Positions 1 to 7,959 are shown, counted from the stretch's first letter. The stretch: DNA of 64,000 nt from Tsuneonella sp. CC-YZS046 (GCF_035581365.1 NZ_CP141590.1:2848001-2912000), one strand, 5' to 3'. Program-made: numbers and translations. The notes: generated by a model not told the origin, from the sequence alone.

Positions 1-1063
1 GGCGCAGGACATGGGGCGTCATCCATTCCAGCTCGGTGCCCTTGAAGATCGCCTTCCACTGGCGCGGAAAACCGCCGAATGCCTGATCGTGCTTTCGAAT
101 TCCTGGGAACACGAAAGTCTGTTCTTCAACCGGGCGCAGGCTCTCAAGCCTTTCCACGACGCACAGGCCAATCGGGCGAACCGACGCGCCCTCCTTGCTG
201 TCGTTGAGCCGCAGGCAGCTACTATCCGCATCGAACTCGCTCCATTCCAGACCGATGATCTCGCTGCGCCGCGCTCCGGTCAGGGCGATATTGCGAGCGA
301 TCTCTACCGTCATGGCGTAGTTGGGATTCCGCCCAGCTTCTTCGAGTATCTCGCCGAAGATTCGATATTCGGCTTCGGTCAGGCGCCGGGTTCGGACCTG
401 GTCTTTCGGTTTCTTCACACCGGCGGCAGGGTTGACGTCGATGATCCCCGCGTCCTTCGCATAGGTCAGGATACCACCGAGCAGACCGACCGTGCGGTTC
501 GCCGTACCGGCCCCGCCCTTGACGATAGAACGGCCACGCAAATTCTTGGTCTTCACGTTTCGCCGGGTCTTACCCGCCATCACATCTTTCAGAACCTTGG
601 TGACGTCGGCCTTGGTCAGATCCTTTACCCGGCGCGTCCCGATCAACGGTACGATATGGCGGAGGATGCGCCCCTTGTCGGAAACGATGGTTCCTGGGCG
701 CTTGGGCCGACCGCCTTTGCCAAGGATCAGACCGGACTCCAGATCCTTGAGATAGAGGTCGCAAAGCTCCTTGACCGTGATTGCCTTATGGTCGAGCTGC
801 CGTTCCTCGGCGGGATTCTCGCCCTGCGCGATGCGCCCCAGAAGCACCTTCGCTTCCTTGCGAGCAAGCTCGGGCGTCCACACGCCATGCAATCCAATCG
901 TGAACCGGCGCGTCCGCCCGAGGGCGCGATACTGGACGAGATAGCTGCGCTTTCCTGATGCGAAGACCCTCAGCCCAAAGCCGGGCAGTTCATCGTCCCA
1001 AAGAAAATAGTCCTTTTCCTGGGTCGGTGCGGCATCCACATTGCGCTTGTTGATCTTTGCCAT
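1..1063 (-). CDS. Tyrosine integrase of a neighbouring element (partial, C-terminus off the window)
   Basis: Site-specific recombinase of the phage-integrase family. The reading frame runs from ATG at 1063 to the window edge (354 codons) and stops just after the H-x-x-R box (PHVLR), so the final His and catalytic Tyr lie outside. The N-terminus has the arm-binding DUF4102-like region (LPGFGLRVFASGKRSYLVQY), the middle has the core-binding region (NRTVGLLGGILTYAKDAGII), and the catalytic Arg is in LTGARRSEI. It is clearly homologous to the integrase at 61205-62569 but not identical. An SD-like GGAG lies 10 nt before the start. It sits immediately left of the left tRNA-derived repeat in the same position and orientation that the right integrase has to the right repeat. 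I infer that it belongs to a second element inserted in tandem. Confidence 0.93.
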   Translation of the reverse strand, partial: MAKINKRNVDAAPTQEKDYFLWDDELPGFGLRVFASGKRSYLVQYRALGRTRRFTIGLHGVWTPELARKEAKVLLGRIAQGENPAEERQLDHKAITVKELCDLYLKDLESGLILGKGGRPKRPGTIVSDKGRILRHIVPLIGTRRVKDLTKADVTKVLKDVMAGKTRRNVKTKNLRGRSIVKGGAGTANRTVGLLGGILTYAKDAGIIDVNPAAGVKKPKDQVRTRRLTEAEYRIFGEILEEAGRNPNYAMTVEIARNIALTGARRSEIIGLEWSEFDADSSCLRLNDSKEGASVRPIGLCVVERLESLRPVEEQTFVFPGIRKHDQAFGGFPRQWKAIFKGTELEWMTPHVLR

Positions 1064-1140
1064 TGCGACGAATCTCCGGCATCTGGTCCTGCTTCCGCGG
1101 AAGCACCACGGAAGCAGGTGGGAGCGAACTCCCGGTTAGA

Positions 1141-1214
1141 ATAGCGTACCCACGGCGTATCCTAACTGTAGAAAAAGCTAATGAATATAGAGCATTAGCG
1201 CGTATCAGCGTAGA
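1141..1214. other. Putative integrase arm-type sites beside the left att core
   Basis: The sequence between the left integrase and the att core carries repeats of a TAGCGTA-like word: TAGCGTA at 1142, TTAGCG at 1194 and AGCGTAGA at 1207. The right end has TTAGCGTAG at 62641, TTAGCGT at 62695 and CTAGCGTAG at 62725. The first two are 53 bp apart at both ends. Tyrosine integrases of this kind bind such arm sites. The assignment rests on repetition and position only. No gene is visible at 1064-1576. Confidence 0.45.
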
Positions 1215-1257
1215 TCAAGGTAGATTAGGGAGCCGTGGCGTGGCCCCTGTTTTAATT

Positions 1258-1302
1258 CTCCGAAGGCGAAGGCCACAGGTTCGAATCCTGTCGGGTGCGC
1301 CA
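1258..1302 (+). repeat. Left att site: tRNA 3'-end repeat
   Basis: This is a fragment of a tRNA gene from the anticodon loop (CTCCGAA) through the T-arm (TTCGAAT loop) to the encoded CCA at 1300-1302. Positions 1274-1302 match 62764-62792 exactly (29 bp); upstream of that the two copies diverge. There is no 5' tRNA half (no D-arm or acceptor strand) in front of it, so it is not a functional tRNA. It marks the junction between the element that carries the left integrase and the 61.5-kb ICE. The loop CTCCGAA would give anticodon CCG (Arg). Confidence 0.85.
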
Positions 1303-1576
1303 AAAATCTCCAACGAAATCAGACTATTGAGAGGAAATCGACCTCTACCGTTCGCAGCCTCGCTGATCGCAAAACTCACCAGCTCTGATCGCGACGCCAC
1401 GGCAATCCCTTGGATTTCAGCCGAAAACGCCCTGGGCGAAACTCACCAGCGGCATCAGACCTCGCCGGCTGGTGTGGCGCGAGGATCGCGGCTCCCTTCG
1501 GCATTCCGATAGGGCGGTTACGGACGCCTGACCGGCGGCGCGTATGGGTCAAGCCCGACCCGTGCGGGCGGGGCGC

Positions 1577-2254
1577 TCAATTTGGGAGGAACGGGACGAC
1601 CGCAGGCGCGACCGTCAGCTTACCGTTTGTCGGATCGGGCACGAGGATGGGCACCGCCGGATAGAGCGCGGGCCAGGTCGAATAGTTGGCGATCCACGCC
1701 GCCGCGCTCGGCGATAGCCAGCCGGTCAGCGTCGTGATGCTGGCATAGCGCTGCGCGAGCGGCAGAGCGACGATCGGCTCATAGTGAGCGATCCGGTTGC
1801 GCAGCAGCCGCAGCTCACGCAGCTCATGCGCGATCATCCCACGCTGGACGCCTTTGGCCTGGAAGATCGGCCGCAGCGTCTGCCAGAGATGGTGCGCTTG
1901 GCGGCCGAACAGCGACGACCAGAAGCCGAAATTGAGTTCCGCGATGATTTGGGAGCGCACGGCCGGCTTGTTGGCCTGCTGGAGCGTCTGACGCACCTTG
2001 GCGATGCACCCGGTCTGATAGGGCGTTGTCAGCACGACGGGATTGTCGAACCAGGTCTGGCCGTAGCGCTGGATCAGCGCGCCGTCCGCCATGTTGCGCA
2101 GAGCGATTTCCTGCATGTGCAACGGCCCGTAGAGCGCGGCGGAAAGCTGAACATTGTAAGTGTAGAGCCGCTCGGCAAGCGCCTGATCCCCACCCGTCCA
2201 GTTGAGGTAAGTGTCGAATCGTTCGGCGGAGAGGGCGGCGATCAGTGTAGGCAC
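1577..2254 (-). CDS. Abi-like protein with HEPN motif
   Basis: Resembles the Abi-like (abortive infection, AbiD/F-type) family, which are HEPN-fold proteins usually read as phage-defence or toxin-like RNases. The C-terminal half contains LRNRIAHYEPI, an R-x4-H HEPN active-site motif. The N-terminal half carries ERLYTYNVQLSAALYGPLH and EIALRNMAD, typical of the family. I chose the GTG at 2254 (225 aa), because the upstream ATG at 2332 would add only an Arg-rich extension with no family character. The SD-like AAGGGA is 11 nt upstream, so the start is uncertain. It is the gene nearest the left att core and points toward it. No partner antitoxin is recognisable next to it. The family call is fairly sure; the defence role is inferred. 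Confidence 0.75.
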   Translation of the reverse strand: MPTLIAALSAERFDTYLNWTGGDQALAERLYTYNVQLSAALYGPLHMQEIALRNMADGALIQRYGQTWFDNPVVLTTPYQTGCIAKVRQTLQQANKPAVRSQIIAELNFGFWSSLFGRQAHHLWQTLRPIFQAKGVQRGMIAHELRELRLLRNRIAHYEPIVALPLAQRYASITTLTGWLSPSAAAWIANYSTWPALYPAVPILVPDPTNGKLTVAPAVVPFLPN

Positions 2255-2407
2255 GCGGCGGCTTATCCCTTGATTTTTCCGCCCCGATCGACTACATGGA
2301 GCCCGTATCCCCCGGTGGTCCCTGCTTCGCATACCGCCGGGGCACTTTATTTCTAGCCACAGCCGAGAGCCTTCGCAACGCGCTTGCCGCGCGGCCGCAT
2401 CCCTTCG

Positions 2408-2734
2408 TCATGCGAACAGGCCCGGTAGCTCAGGCAGCGGCTCGCGGCTCCCCACACGTCCGGCCACGGCGGCCACCGTCACCCATTCCACCCGCCAGTC
2501 GAGGCGCAGCACATCGCCTGCGCCATCGCGCTGAATCCGCGTGATCCCGGCGCCTTCCTCGCTGACCTTGAAGCGGCAGGCATCGTCTTCGCCATAGGCC
2601 GCCTCAATCAAGGTGCCGTCCGAAACACTGATCCAGCAGCGTCCCGCGCTCTCGGCCGGAACCGGCAGCTCGGCCTCGATGTCGCCCATCACCTTCAGTC
2701 GCGTGCGGTCCTCGCCGCAGATCATCACGCTCAT
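2408..2734 (-). CDS. Conserved hypothetical ICE protein, 108 aa
   Basis: I do not recognise a family. The product is a small acidic protein (begins MSVMICGEDRTRLKVMGDIE) with a likely all-beta pattern and no signal peptide or membrane segment. The start is ATG 2734 with AAGGA seven bases upstream. It is divergent from the PP-loop gene at 2978 and they share the 2735-2977 intergenic region, which has an AT-rich patch near 2760-2790 that could hold the promoter. Base use is like its neighbours. Reality as a gene is well supported by the RBS and the coding pattern; function is unknown. Confidence 0.7.
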   Translation of the reverse strand: MSVMICGEDRTRLKVMGDIEAELPVPAESAGRCWISVSDGTLIEAAYGEDDACRFKVSEEGAGITRIQRDGAGDVLRLDWRVEWVTVAAVAGRVGSREPLPELPGLFA

Positions 2735-2820
2735 CAGTCGTTCCTTGATTCGCAAAGCCGCATTTGGAACAAATAGCGAACATAATTCAAGAGCCGAGAA
2801 GGTTTGGGGGGAAAGCCTTC

Positions 2821-2970
2821 CCCTGAGCGGGCGCCCTTGCGGTCGCCCGCTACCCCTTCGAGCGGGCGGCTGCCGCCCCCGCAACGCCCCGCTGAGAGTG
2901 AGAGCCTGGCCCGCTCGCCGTGACGGGCTCACGAGGCAGAGGGAGTGGCCCCTGCCGACCCGTCGCGGAG
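2821..2970 (+). promoter_or_regulatory. Structured 5' leader, copy 1 of a repeated family
   Basis: The leader of the PP-loop gene. CGCCCGCT at 2845-2852 can pair with AGCGGGCG at 2827-2834 or with the second AGCGGGCG at 2862-2869. The latter is also part of a GGGCGG/CCGCCC hairpin (2865-2879), so mutually exclusive structures are possible. It then shares with the ParB-like leader the words GAGAGTGAGAG (2894-2904), GTGACGGGCTC (2920-2930) and AGAGGGAGTG (2938-2947), in the same order and at nearly the same spacing, ending in the GGAG ribosome site. The shared structure is seen directly; a regulatory role is inferred. Confidence 0.55.
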
Positions 2971-2977
2971 AAACGCG

Positions 2978-3877
2978 ATGGCACTCACCACGACCGCCGC
3001 CCGCGCCGGTTACGACCCGGCGGGCCTTATCACCCTCGGCCAGAACCCATCCCGCGATTGGGTCCGGCTGCGCGTCCTCAGCCTCGGCGCGGGCGTCCAA
3101 TCGACCACCCTCGCCCTGATGGCCGCGCATGGCGAGATCGGGCCGATGCCCGATTGCGCTATATTTGCGGACACCGGCTGGGAGCCGCGCGCCGTGCGCG
3201 AGCATCTCGCCTGGCTCATGTCGCCGAACGTGCTGCCGTTCCCGGTCCATATCGTCTCGGCCGGCGATATTCGCGCCGATCTCCTGCGCGCCGGCACCGG
3301 CGAACGCTGGGCCTCGATCCCCGCCTTCACGCGCACGGTGAAACGTCGCCGCGTCGAGATCGGCATGATCCGGCGCCAATGCACCAAGGATTACAAGATC
3401 GTCCCCATCCGCCGGAAGGTCCGCGAACTGGTCGGCCTGACCCGCCGCCGCTCGCCCGACCATCCCGTCGTCGAGCAATGGATCGGCATCTCGCTCGACG
3501 AGCTGATGCGGATGAAGCCGTCCTTCGAGGCGTGGCAGGTCAACCGCTGGCCGCTGATCGAGCAGCGCATGTCGCGGCATGACTGCCTGCGCTGGCTCGA
3601 ACGGCACGACTATCCCATCCCGCCCAAGAGCGCGTGCGTCGGCTGTCCCTTCCACTCCGACATGCGCTGGCGCGAGATCCGCGACCGCGATCCCGAAGCC
3701 TGGGACGAGGCCGTCGCGGTGGACCGCGCAATCCGCACCGGCCTGCGCGGCATCCGGGGCAAGGTCTATCTGCACCGCTCGGCCGTGCCGCTCGACCAGG
3801 CCGATCTCAGCACGCCGGCCGATCGGGGCCAGCTCGATCTGTGGGGCAATGAGTGTGAGGGCATGTGCGGTGTGTAG
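2978..3877 (+). CDS. PP-loop ATPase / PAPS-reductase-like protein
   Basis: 299 aa of the adenine-nucleotide alpha-hydrolase (PAPS reductase, N-type ATP-PPase) superfamily. The N-terminal LSLGAGVQSTTLALMA is a PP-loop variant, followed by a DCAIFADTGWEP strand. The C-terminal part holds CVGCPFHSDM, a Cys pair that could bind metal or act in catalysis. Members of this superfamily activate sulfate or transfer sulfur, and DndC of DNA phosphorothioation is a relative, but no dnd/ssp partner genes are present here, so the substrate is unknown. The start is ATG 2978 with GGAG seven bases before it. It is divergent from the 108-aa gene and precedes the ParB-like gene, with which it shares a leader type. 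Such proteins are common in sphingomonad ICEs and phages. Confidence 0.75.
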   Translation: MALTTTAARAGYDPAGLITLGQNPSRDWVRLRVLSLGAGVQSTTLALMAAHGEIGPMPDCAIFADTGWEPRAVREHLAWLMSPNVLPFPVHIVSAGDIRADLLRAGTGERWASIPAFTRTVKRRRVEIGMIRRQCTKDYKIVPIRRKVRELVGLTRRRSPDHPVVEQWIGISLDELMRMKPSFEAWQVNRWPLIEQRMSRHDCLRWLERHDYPIPPKSACVGCPFHSDMRWREIRDRDPEAWDEAVAVDRAIRTGLRGIRGKVYLHRSAVPLDQADLSTPADRGQLDLWGNECEGMCGV

Positions 3878-3892
3878 CGGCCACAGGCTGAA

Positions 3893-3970
3893 GAGAGTGA
3901 GAGGGTGGCCTTCGGTTTCGTGACGGGCTCGATAGCCGAGAGAGTGTCTCACGGCGGTCCGTCATGGAGT
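3893..3970 (+). promoter_or_regulatory. Structured 5' leader, copy 2
   Basis: The leader of the ParB-like gene. It carries GAGAGTGAGAG (3893-3903), GTGACGGGCTC (3920-3930) and GAGAGAGTG (3938-3946), collinear with copy 1 at 2894-2947, then GGAG before the ATG at 3978. The words are conserved while the bases between them are not, which suggests a conserved RNA structure or protein site and not a simple recent duplication. Confidence 0.5.
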
Positions 3971-3977
3971 AACCGAC

Positions 3978-6134
3978 ATGGCGAAAGCCGCCACCCCCAA
4001 GATCGTCCTCAGCCCGTCGCGGGACATTCCCTTCGACAAGCTGTTTCTGTCCCAATCCAATGTCCGCCGCGTGAAGAACGGCGTGACGATCGAAGACCTC
4101 GCTGACGACATCGAACGGCGCGGCCTGCTGCATGGCCTCAACGTCCGACCCGAAATCGACGACGACGGCGAGGAGACCGGCCGGTTCGGCATCCCTGCTG
4201 GCGGCCGCCGTTATTGCGCGCTGGCGATCCTCGTGAAGCGCAAGCGCATGGACAAGACTGTCCCGGTGCCTTGCGTCGTCAAGTCCGCCACCGATCCGAT
4301 CCTGGCCGAAGAAGACTCGCTCGCCGAGAACAGCCATCGCGAACCGCTTCACCCTCTCGACGAGTTCCGGGGCATGAAGCTTCTTCACGACAAGGGCGAG
4401 CGCGAGCAGGCCATCGCCGCACATTTCCGCGTTACGCCGGCCGTCGTCAGCCAACGCCTGAAGCTCGCCTCGGTCTCGCCCAAGCTGCACGATGTCTATG
4501 CGGCCGGCGACATGACGCTCGATCACCTCATGGCCTTCACGGTCAGCGAGGACCACAAGCGCCAGGAGCAGCTCTGGAAGCAGCTCGACCACAGCGTCAA
4601 TAAGTCGCCCGGCTTCATCCGCGACAAGCTGACCGAGGACATGGTGCCGGTGTCCGACAGGCGTGTCCTGTTCGTCGGGCTCGACGCCTATCTCGCGGCC
4701 GGTGGCACCGCGCCGACGCGCGACCTGTTCGAGCCCGATGATGGCGGCTGGGTGTCCGATCCCGCCTTGCTCGACCGCCTGGTCGCCGAAAAGCTCGACA
4801 CCGACGCGGAGGCGATCAAGGCCGAGGGCTGGAAGTGGGTCGAGGCGCTGATCGACCTGCCCTATGGCTACGGCGGGGACTGCCGCGAGATCGACGCCAT
4901 CCGCGAGCCGCCGACCGAAGCGGACGAAGCCCGCATCGCCGAGCTTCGCGCCGAAGCGGACGCCCTTGAAGACCAATGGGCTGGCAAAGGCGATGTCCCG
5001 GCCGAGGTCGATGCCCGCGTCACCGCCATCGACGTCGAACTGGCCACGTTGTCGCGCGGCCGCTTCACCTACGATCCCGAGGAGCAGGCCCGCGCCGGCG
5101 TGTTCGTCGGTCTCGAAGCCGACGGCACGCTCTATATCGACCGCGGCTATGTGCGGCCGGAGGATGAGCCCGAGGACGAAATCGTCGAAGCCTCCGACGA
5201 CGAGGCCGACGCGATGGTCGAGCCGTTCGGCGATGAACCCGCGGACCTCGCGGCTCGGACGGACGTGGCGAACCCCGATGGCGCGGCCGTTTCCACGCCG
5301 GTCGCCGCCGACAGCGACGATGACGACGATGAGGTCATCAAGCCGCTGCCGGACAGGCTGGTGGCCGAGCTGACCGCATCCCGGACGGTCGCCCTGCAGG
5401 ACGCCTTCGCGCAGAACCCCTCGGTGGCCTTCGCCGCCGTGCTGCACGCGATGGTGCTCACCACCTTCTATCAGGTGCGCACGGAGACCTGCCTGGAGCT
5501 GTCGGTCAGCCGCGTCTCTTTCCCGTTCCAGGCGCCGGGCCTTCGGGAAAGCGCGGCGGTGAAGGCGATGGAGGAGCGTCACGCCGGTTGGAAGGCGCGG
5601 CTTCCCAAGTCCGACAAGGATGCCTGGGATGCGATCCAACAGCTCGACGGCGCCGACCAGGCGGCGCTGTTCGCCCATTGCGCGGCCTATGCGGTGAACG
5701 CGCAATGGGAGCCGGTCGCCAAGCATGGCGGCGGCCGCGTCTCGGCGCATGGCGTCGCGCGCCGGATCGAGCACGCCAATGTCCTGGCCCGAGCCATCGG
5801 GTTCGACATGGCGGCGACCGGCTGGCGGCCGACCTACGAGAATTATCTCGGCCGCGTCACCAAGCCCCGCATCCTCGAAGCCGTCGCCGAGGGCACGGAG
5901 CCGCAGAAGGCCGGGCTGATCGACCATCTCAAGAAGGGCGACATGGCCCGCGAAGCCGAGCGGCTGCTGGCCGATTCCGGCTGGCTTCCCGAGCCGCTGC
6001 GGATGCCGGACGTCGAACCCGTCCTGCCGATCGCCGACACGTCGGTTGACGGCGAGGAGGCCGAGGCGCTCCCGGCGTTCCTCGGGGAGGACGGCGAAGG
6101 CGAGGACTCGGCCTACGCCATCGCGGCGGAATAG
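3978..6134 (+). CDS. ParB/RepB/Spo0J N-terminal domain protein, 718 aa
   Basis: Large ParB-like protein of mobile elements. The N-terminal region has the ParB/Srx fold with NVRR and the box PAGGRRYCALAIL (about residues 73-85). NSHREPLHPLDEFRGMKLL follows, then a helix-turn-helix (AIAAHFRVTPAVVSQRLKLA, about residues 145-165). The C-terminal 500 residues are acidic and poorly conserved, with a low-complexity DDDDDE stretch near 450. Canonical ParB binds DNA and CTP for partition; these long ICE/plasmid versions are of unknown role. No ParA is adjacent here, and I find none in the element. ATG 3978 is preceded by GGAG. It is followed by two terminator-like hairpins. Confidence 0.85.
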   Translation: MAKAATPKIVLSPSRDIPFDKLFLSQSNVRRVKNGVTIEDLADDIERRGLLHGLNVRPEIDDDGEETGRFGIPAGGRRYCALAILVKRKRMDKTVPVPCVVKSATDPILAEEDSLAENSHREPLHPLDEFRGMKLLHDKGEREQAIAAHFRVTPAVVSQRLKLASVSPKLHDVYAAGDMTLDHLMAFTVSEDHKRQEQLWKQLDHSVNKSPGFIRDKLTEDMVPVSDRRVLFVGLDAYLAAGGTAPTRDLFEPDDGGWVSDPALLDRLVAEKLDTDAEAIKAEGWKWVEALIDLPYGYGGDCREIDAIREPPTEADEARIAELRAEADALEDQWAGKGDVPAEVDARVTAIDVELATLSRGRFTYDPEEQARAGVFVGLEADGTLYIDRGYVRPEDEPEDEIVEASDDEADAMVEPFGDEPADLAARTDVANPDGAAVSTPVAADSDDDDDEVIKPLPDRLVAELTASRTVALQDAFAQNPSVAFAAVLHAMVLTTFYQVRTETCLELSVSRVSFPFQAPGLRESAAVKAMEERHAGWKARLPKSDKDAWDAIQQLDGADQAALFAHCAAYAVNAQWEPVAKHGGGRVSAHGVARRIEHANVLARAIGFDMAATGWRPTYENYLGRVTKPRILEAVAEGTEPQKAGLIDHLKKGDMAREAERLLADSGWLPEPLRMPDVEPVLPIADTSVDGEEAEALPAFLGEDGEGEDSAYAIAAE

Positions 6135-6142
6135 TCGCGCTC

Positions 6143-6180
6143 GGGGCGGGGTGGTTTCGGCCGCTCCGCCCCCTTTTTCT
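6143..6180 (+). terminator. Intrinsic terminator after the ParB-like gene
   Basis: Arms GGGGCGG (6143-6149) and CCGCCCC (6166-6172) followed by CTTTTTCT, eight bases past the stop codon. Confidence 0.7.
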
Positions 6181-6197
6181 TCACGATGCCGCCCAAC

Positions 6198-6222
6198 GGC
6201 CCGGCCGAGCGCCGGGCCTTTT
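6198..6222 (+). terminator. Second terminator-like hairpin
   Basis: Perfect 8-bp arms GGCCCGGC (6198-6205) and GCCGGGCC (6211-6218), then TTTT. It is tandem with the previous one and lies in front of the 64-aa gene, so it may instead act as an attenuator for that gene. Confidence 0.55.
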
Positions 6223-6283
6223 CGTATGGCCGCCGGGCCACTTCCGGCCGGGCAGCTTCCACCCTCGACATAGGAGAATCCCC

Positions 6284-6478
6284 ATGAAGATCGACGACAT
6301 CGCACTGGCGGACGCCGAGACGCTCGCGCCCGTCCTGCTCGCCGCCATTCAGCGCCTCGGGCAGCTCGGCCGCTCGGGCGCCGTCGCGCTGGCGCGGCAG
6401 GTCAAAGACGGCGACGCCGATTTCGACGAGGCCGCCGAATGGATCGCCGACATCGCTGCCGGTAAGCTCACCGACTGA
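6284..6478 (+). CDS. Conserved hypothetical protein, 64 aa
   Basis: A small, mostly helical protein (MKIDDIALADAETLAPVLLA start), acidic at the C-terminus and without membrane segments. AGGAG lies seven bases before the ATG, a strong ribosome site. It stands between the ParB-like gene and the 170-aa gene, on the same strand. No family is recognised. Such small helical proteins are common in this ICE region. Confidence 0.7.
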   Translation: MKIDDIALADAETLAPVLLAAIQRLGQLGRSGAVALARQVKDGDADFDEAAEWIADIAAGKLTD

Positions 6479-6539
6479 ACCGCGCGCCGTCGGTCCCATG
6501 ACGGGGCCGGCGGCCAGAGCCCGAGGAAGGCCGGGGCCG

Positions 6540-6601
6540 GGTGAGCCGGCCGGATTGAGAGAGAGCGTCGGACGGCTCGCTCCTTCCCCGCTCTCCCGGA
6601 G
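6540..6601 (+). promoter_or_regulatory. Structured 5' leader, copy 3
   Basis: Leader of the gene at 6609. It holds CCGGATTGAGAGAGAGCGTC (about 6550-6569), then GGACGGCTCGCTCCTTCCCC and GCTCTCC. The leader of the helicase gene at 11324 has the same block (GGCCGGATCGAGAGAGAGCG, 11261-11280) with the same C/T-rich continuation, ending in the same way just before the start codon. Confidence 0.5.
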
Positions 6602-6608
6602 ATACCCC

Positions 6609-7121
6609 ATGACCGCAATTCTCAATCCGTCCGCAGCCGCTTCGGCCGTTCTCGATGGCCATGCCGTCGTCGCTGCCGTCCCGCTCGGCACGTTGCTGCG
6701 CTTTTTCGACGGCACGCTGCGACCGCCCGAACGCTTTCGGCGCAAGCTGTCGGCGTGGAAGAACCGCAACGATACCGGCCGCCTCGTCCAGACGACGGAA
6801 GCTCGAACGCTGGGCGGCTCCCCGTTCCCAGCGACCTTCACCCTTCACCTTGCCAACTATGGCTCGGCCGGAACGATCGTCATGGTCGTGAACCGGGGCT
6901 TTCCGGCCACGACCGATCTACGCTTCGAGATTGTCGAACGTCCTGCACCCGGCATGGTGCGCGCGCTCTCGCGACGTGACGGCCGGGTCGAGCTGCATCG
7001 CCTCACGTCCGACATGGCCGAGGCGGAGGCATGGATGGCGAAGAACCGCTATTGCGATCCCATCGCCGAGATCGTCGGCGAAGATGAAGCCAGCGCCGCA
7101 CCGATCGGGAGGGCGGTATGA
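6609..7121 (+). CDS. Conserved hypothetical ICE protein, 170 aa
   Basis: Soluble protein beginning MTAILNPSAAASAVLDGHAV; no signal peptide. A central segment (FTLHLANYGSAGTIVMVVNR) looks like beta structure. No recognised family. I chose the ATG at 6609 because it directly follows the leader and the CCGGAG ribosome site. The stop overlaps the start of the next gene by ATGA (7118-7121), so the two are probably translationally coupled and act together. Confidence 0.75.
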   Translation: MTAILNPSAAASAVLDGHAVVAAVPLGTLLRFFDGTLRPPERFRRKLSAWKNRNDTGRLVQTTEARTLGGSPFPATFTLHLANYGSAGTIVMVVNRGFPATTDLRFEIVERPAPGMVRALSRRDGRVELHRLTSDMAEAEAWMAKNRYCDPIAEIVGEDEASAAPIGRAV

Positions 7122-7948
7122 ACGCGGCCGCTCCCATCCAGGCCGTCTATGGCCGCACCGCCGATGAGCATCTGGCGGCGCTGGTCGGTGACAATGCCTA
7201 TCTCGCCCTTCCAGTCGGGGACGGTTTCCGCCTCGCAACGGCTTGGCGCATCAATCGCCCAATCGCCGAGTGGCGTCGGGACGACTTCTACGGGTTCGGT
7301 TCCGCCATCGACGGCGAGACGGAGTTCCGGGTTCACGTCGAGGAGCAGGCCCACCATCAGCGTGAGAAGACCGCGCTCGATCGACAGCACCAACCTTCCG
7401 ACCTCTGGACACCTTGGGGCGGATCGCAGGGCGGCGTGGTCTATGCCGAGGGCGTCGTCTTCCACCACACCGCCGGACACGGCGGCTTCAACCTCGATGA
7501 AGCCCGTAACGCGGCCATGCCCGCCGCGCTACGCATCGAACCTGGCTGGTATGAGGAGGACTGCGATTGGGCGATGGTCGCGTTCGGCTTTCCCGAGCTG
7601 TTCACGGCCTATGAGCGGCGCATCGCCGAGAAGACGCTGCGCGACACCTTCCCCGACCGCTGGGAAGCCGTCCACGGCCGGTCCCTCGCACCGGGCGAAT
7701 CCTTCTCGAACGATCGCCGCCTGTTCGAGGAGGCCCATGCGCAGGATTGGATCGTCATATCCGCCAGCATGTCGGGGAGTGCGCCGGGTTTCGTGAAGTG
7801 CGTCGCGACGCTCGGCGGGAAACGTGACTGGCGGCCATATCGCGGGTTTCTCGTCCCCAAGGCCGAGTATCGCTCCGGCCCGCATGGCTTCATGATCGAC
7901 GAGACCCGGCACGAAACCTGGGAGCTGCCAACCGCTCCTGACGCCTGA
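7118..7948 (+). CDS. Conserved ICE/plasmid protein, 276 aa (DUF7007-like)
   Basis: A protein family found widely in alphaproteobacterial mobile elements, with the conserved segments DLWTPWGGSQGGVVYAEGV, FHHTAGHGGFNLD and GWYEEDCDWAMVAFGFP. I think this corresponds to DUF7007, but the name is from memory. The conserved His, Trp and acidic residues could suggest an enzyme, yet no catalytic motif is certain. The start overlaps the previous stop (ATGA). It is convergent with arsH, and a strong hairpin terminator separates them. Confidence 0.75.
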   Translation: MNAAAPIQAVYGRTADEHLAALVGDNAYLALPVGDGFRLATAWRINRPIAEWRRDDFYGFGSAIDGETEFRVHVEEQAHHQREKTALDRQHQPSDLWTPWGGSQGGVVYAEGVVFHHTAGHGGFNLDEARNAAMPAALRIEPGWYEEDCDWAMVAFGFPELFTAYERRIAEKTLRDTFPDRWEAVHGRSLAPGESFSNDRRLFEEAHAQDWIVISASMSGSAPGFVKCVATLGGKRDWRPYRGFLVPKAEYRSGPHGFMIDETRHETWELPTAPDA

Positions 7949-7959
7949 TCTTCACATAG

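Noticed and set aside
11-958. Long open frame on the plus strand at the left edge
   Set aside because: Exact antisense of the left integrase; no ribosome site and no family match.
1258-1302. A functional tRNA gene at the left att
   Set aside because: Only the 3' part is present; D-arm and 5' acceptor strand are missing. The same holds for 62748-62792.
1215-1400. Minus-strand 61-codon frame with the sequence APDRIRTCGLRLRR
   Set aside because: This is the well-known translation of antisense tRNA 3' ends and not a protein gene.
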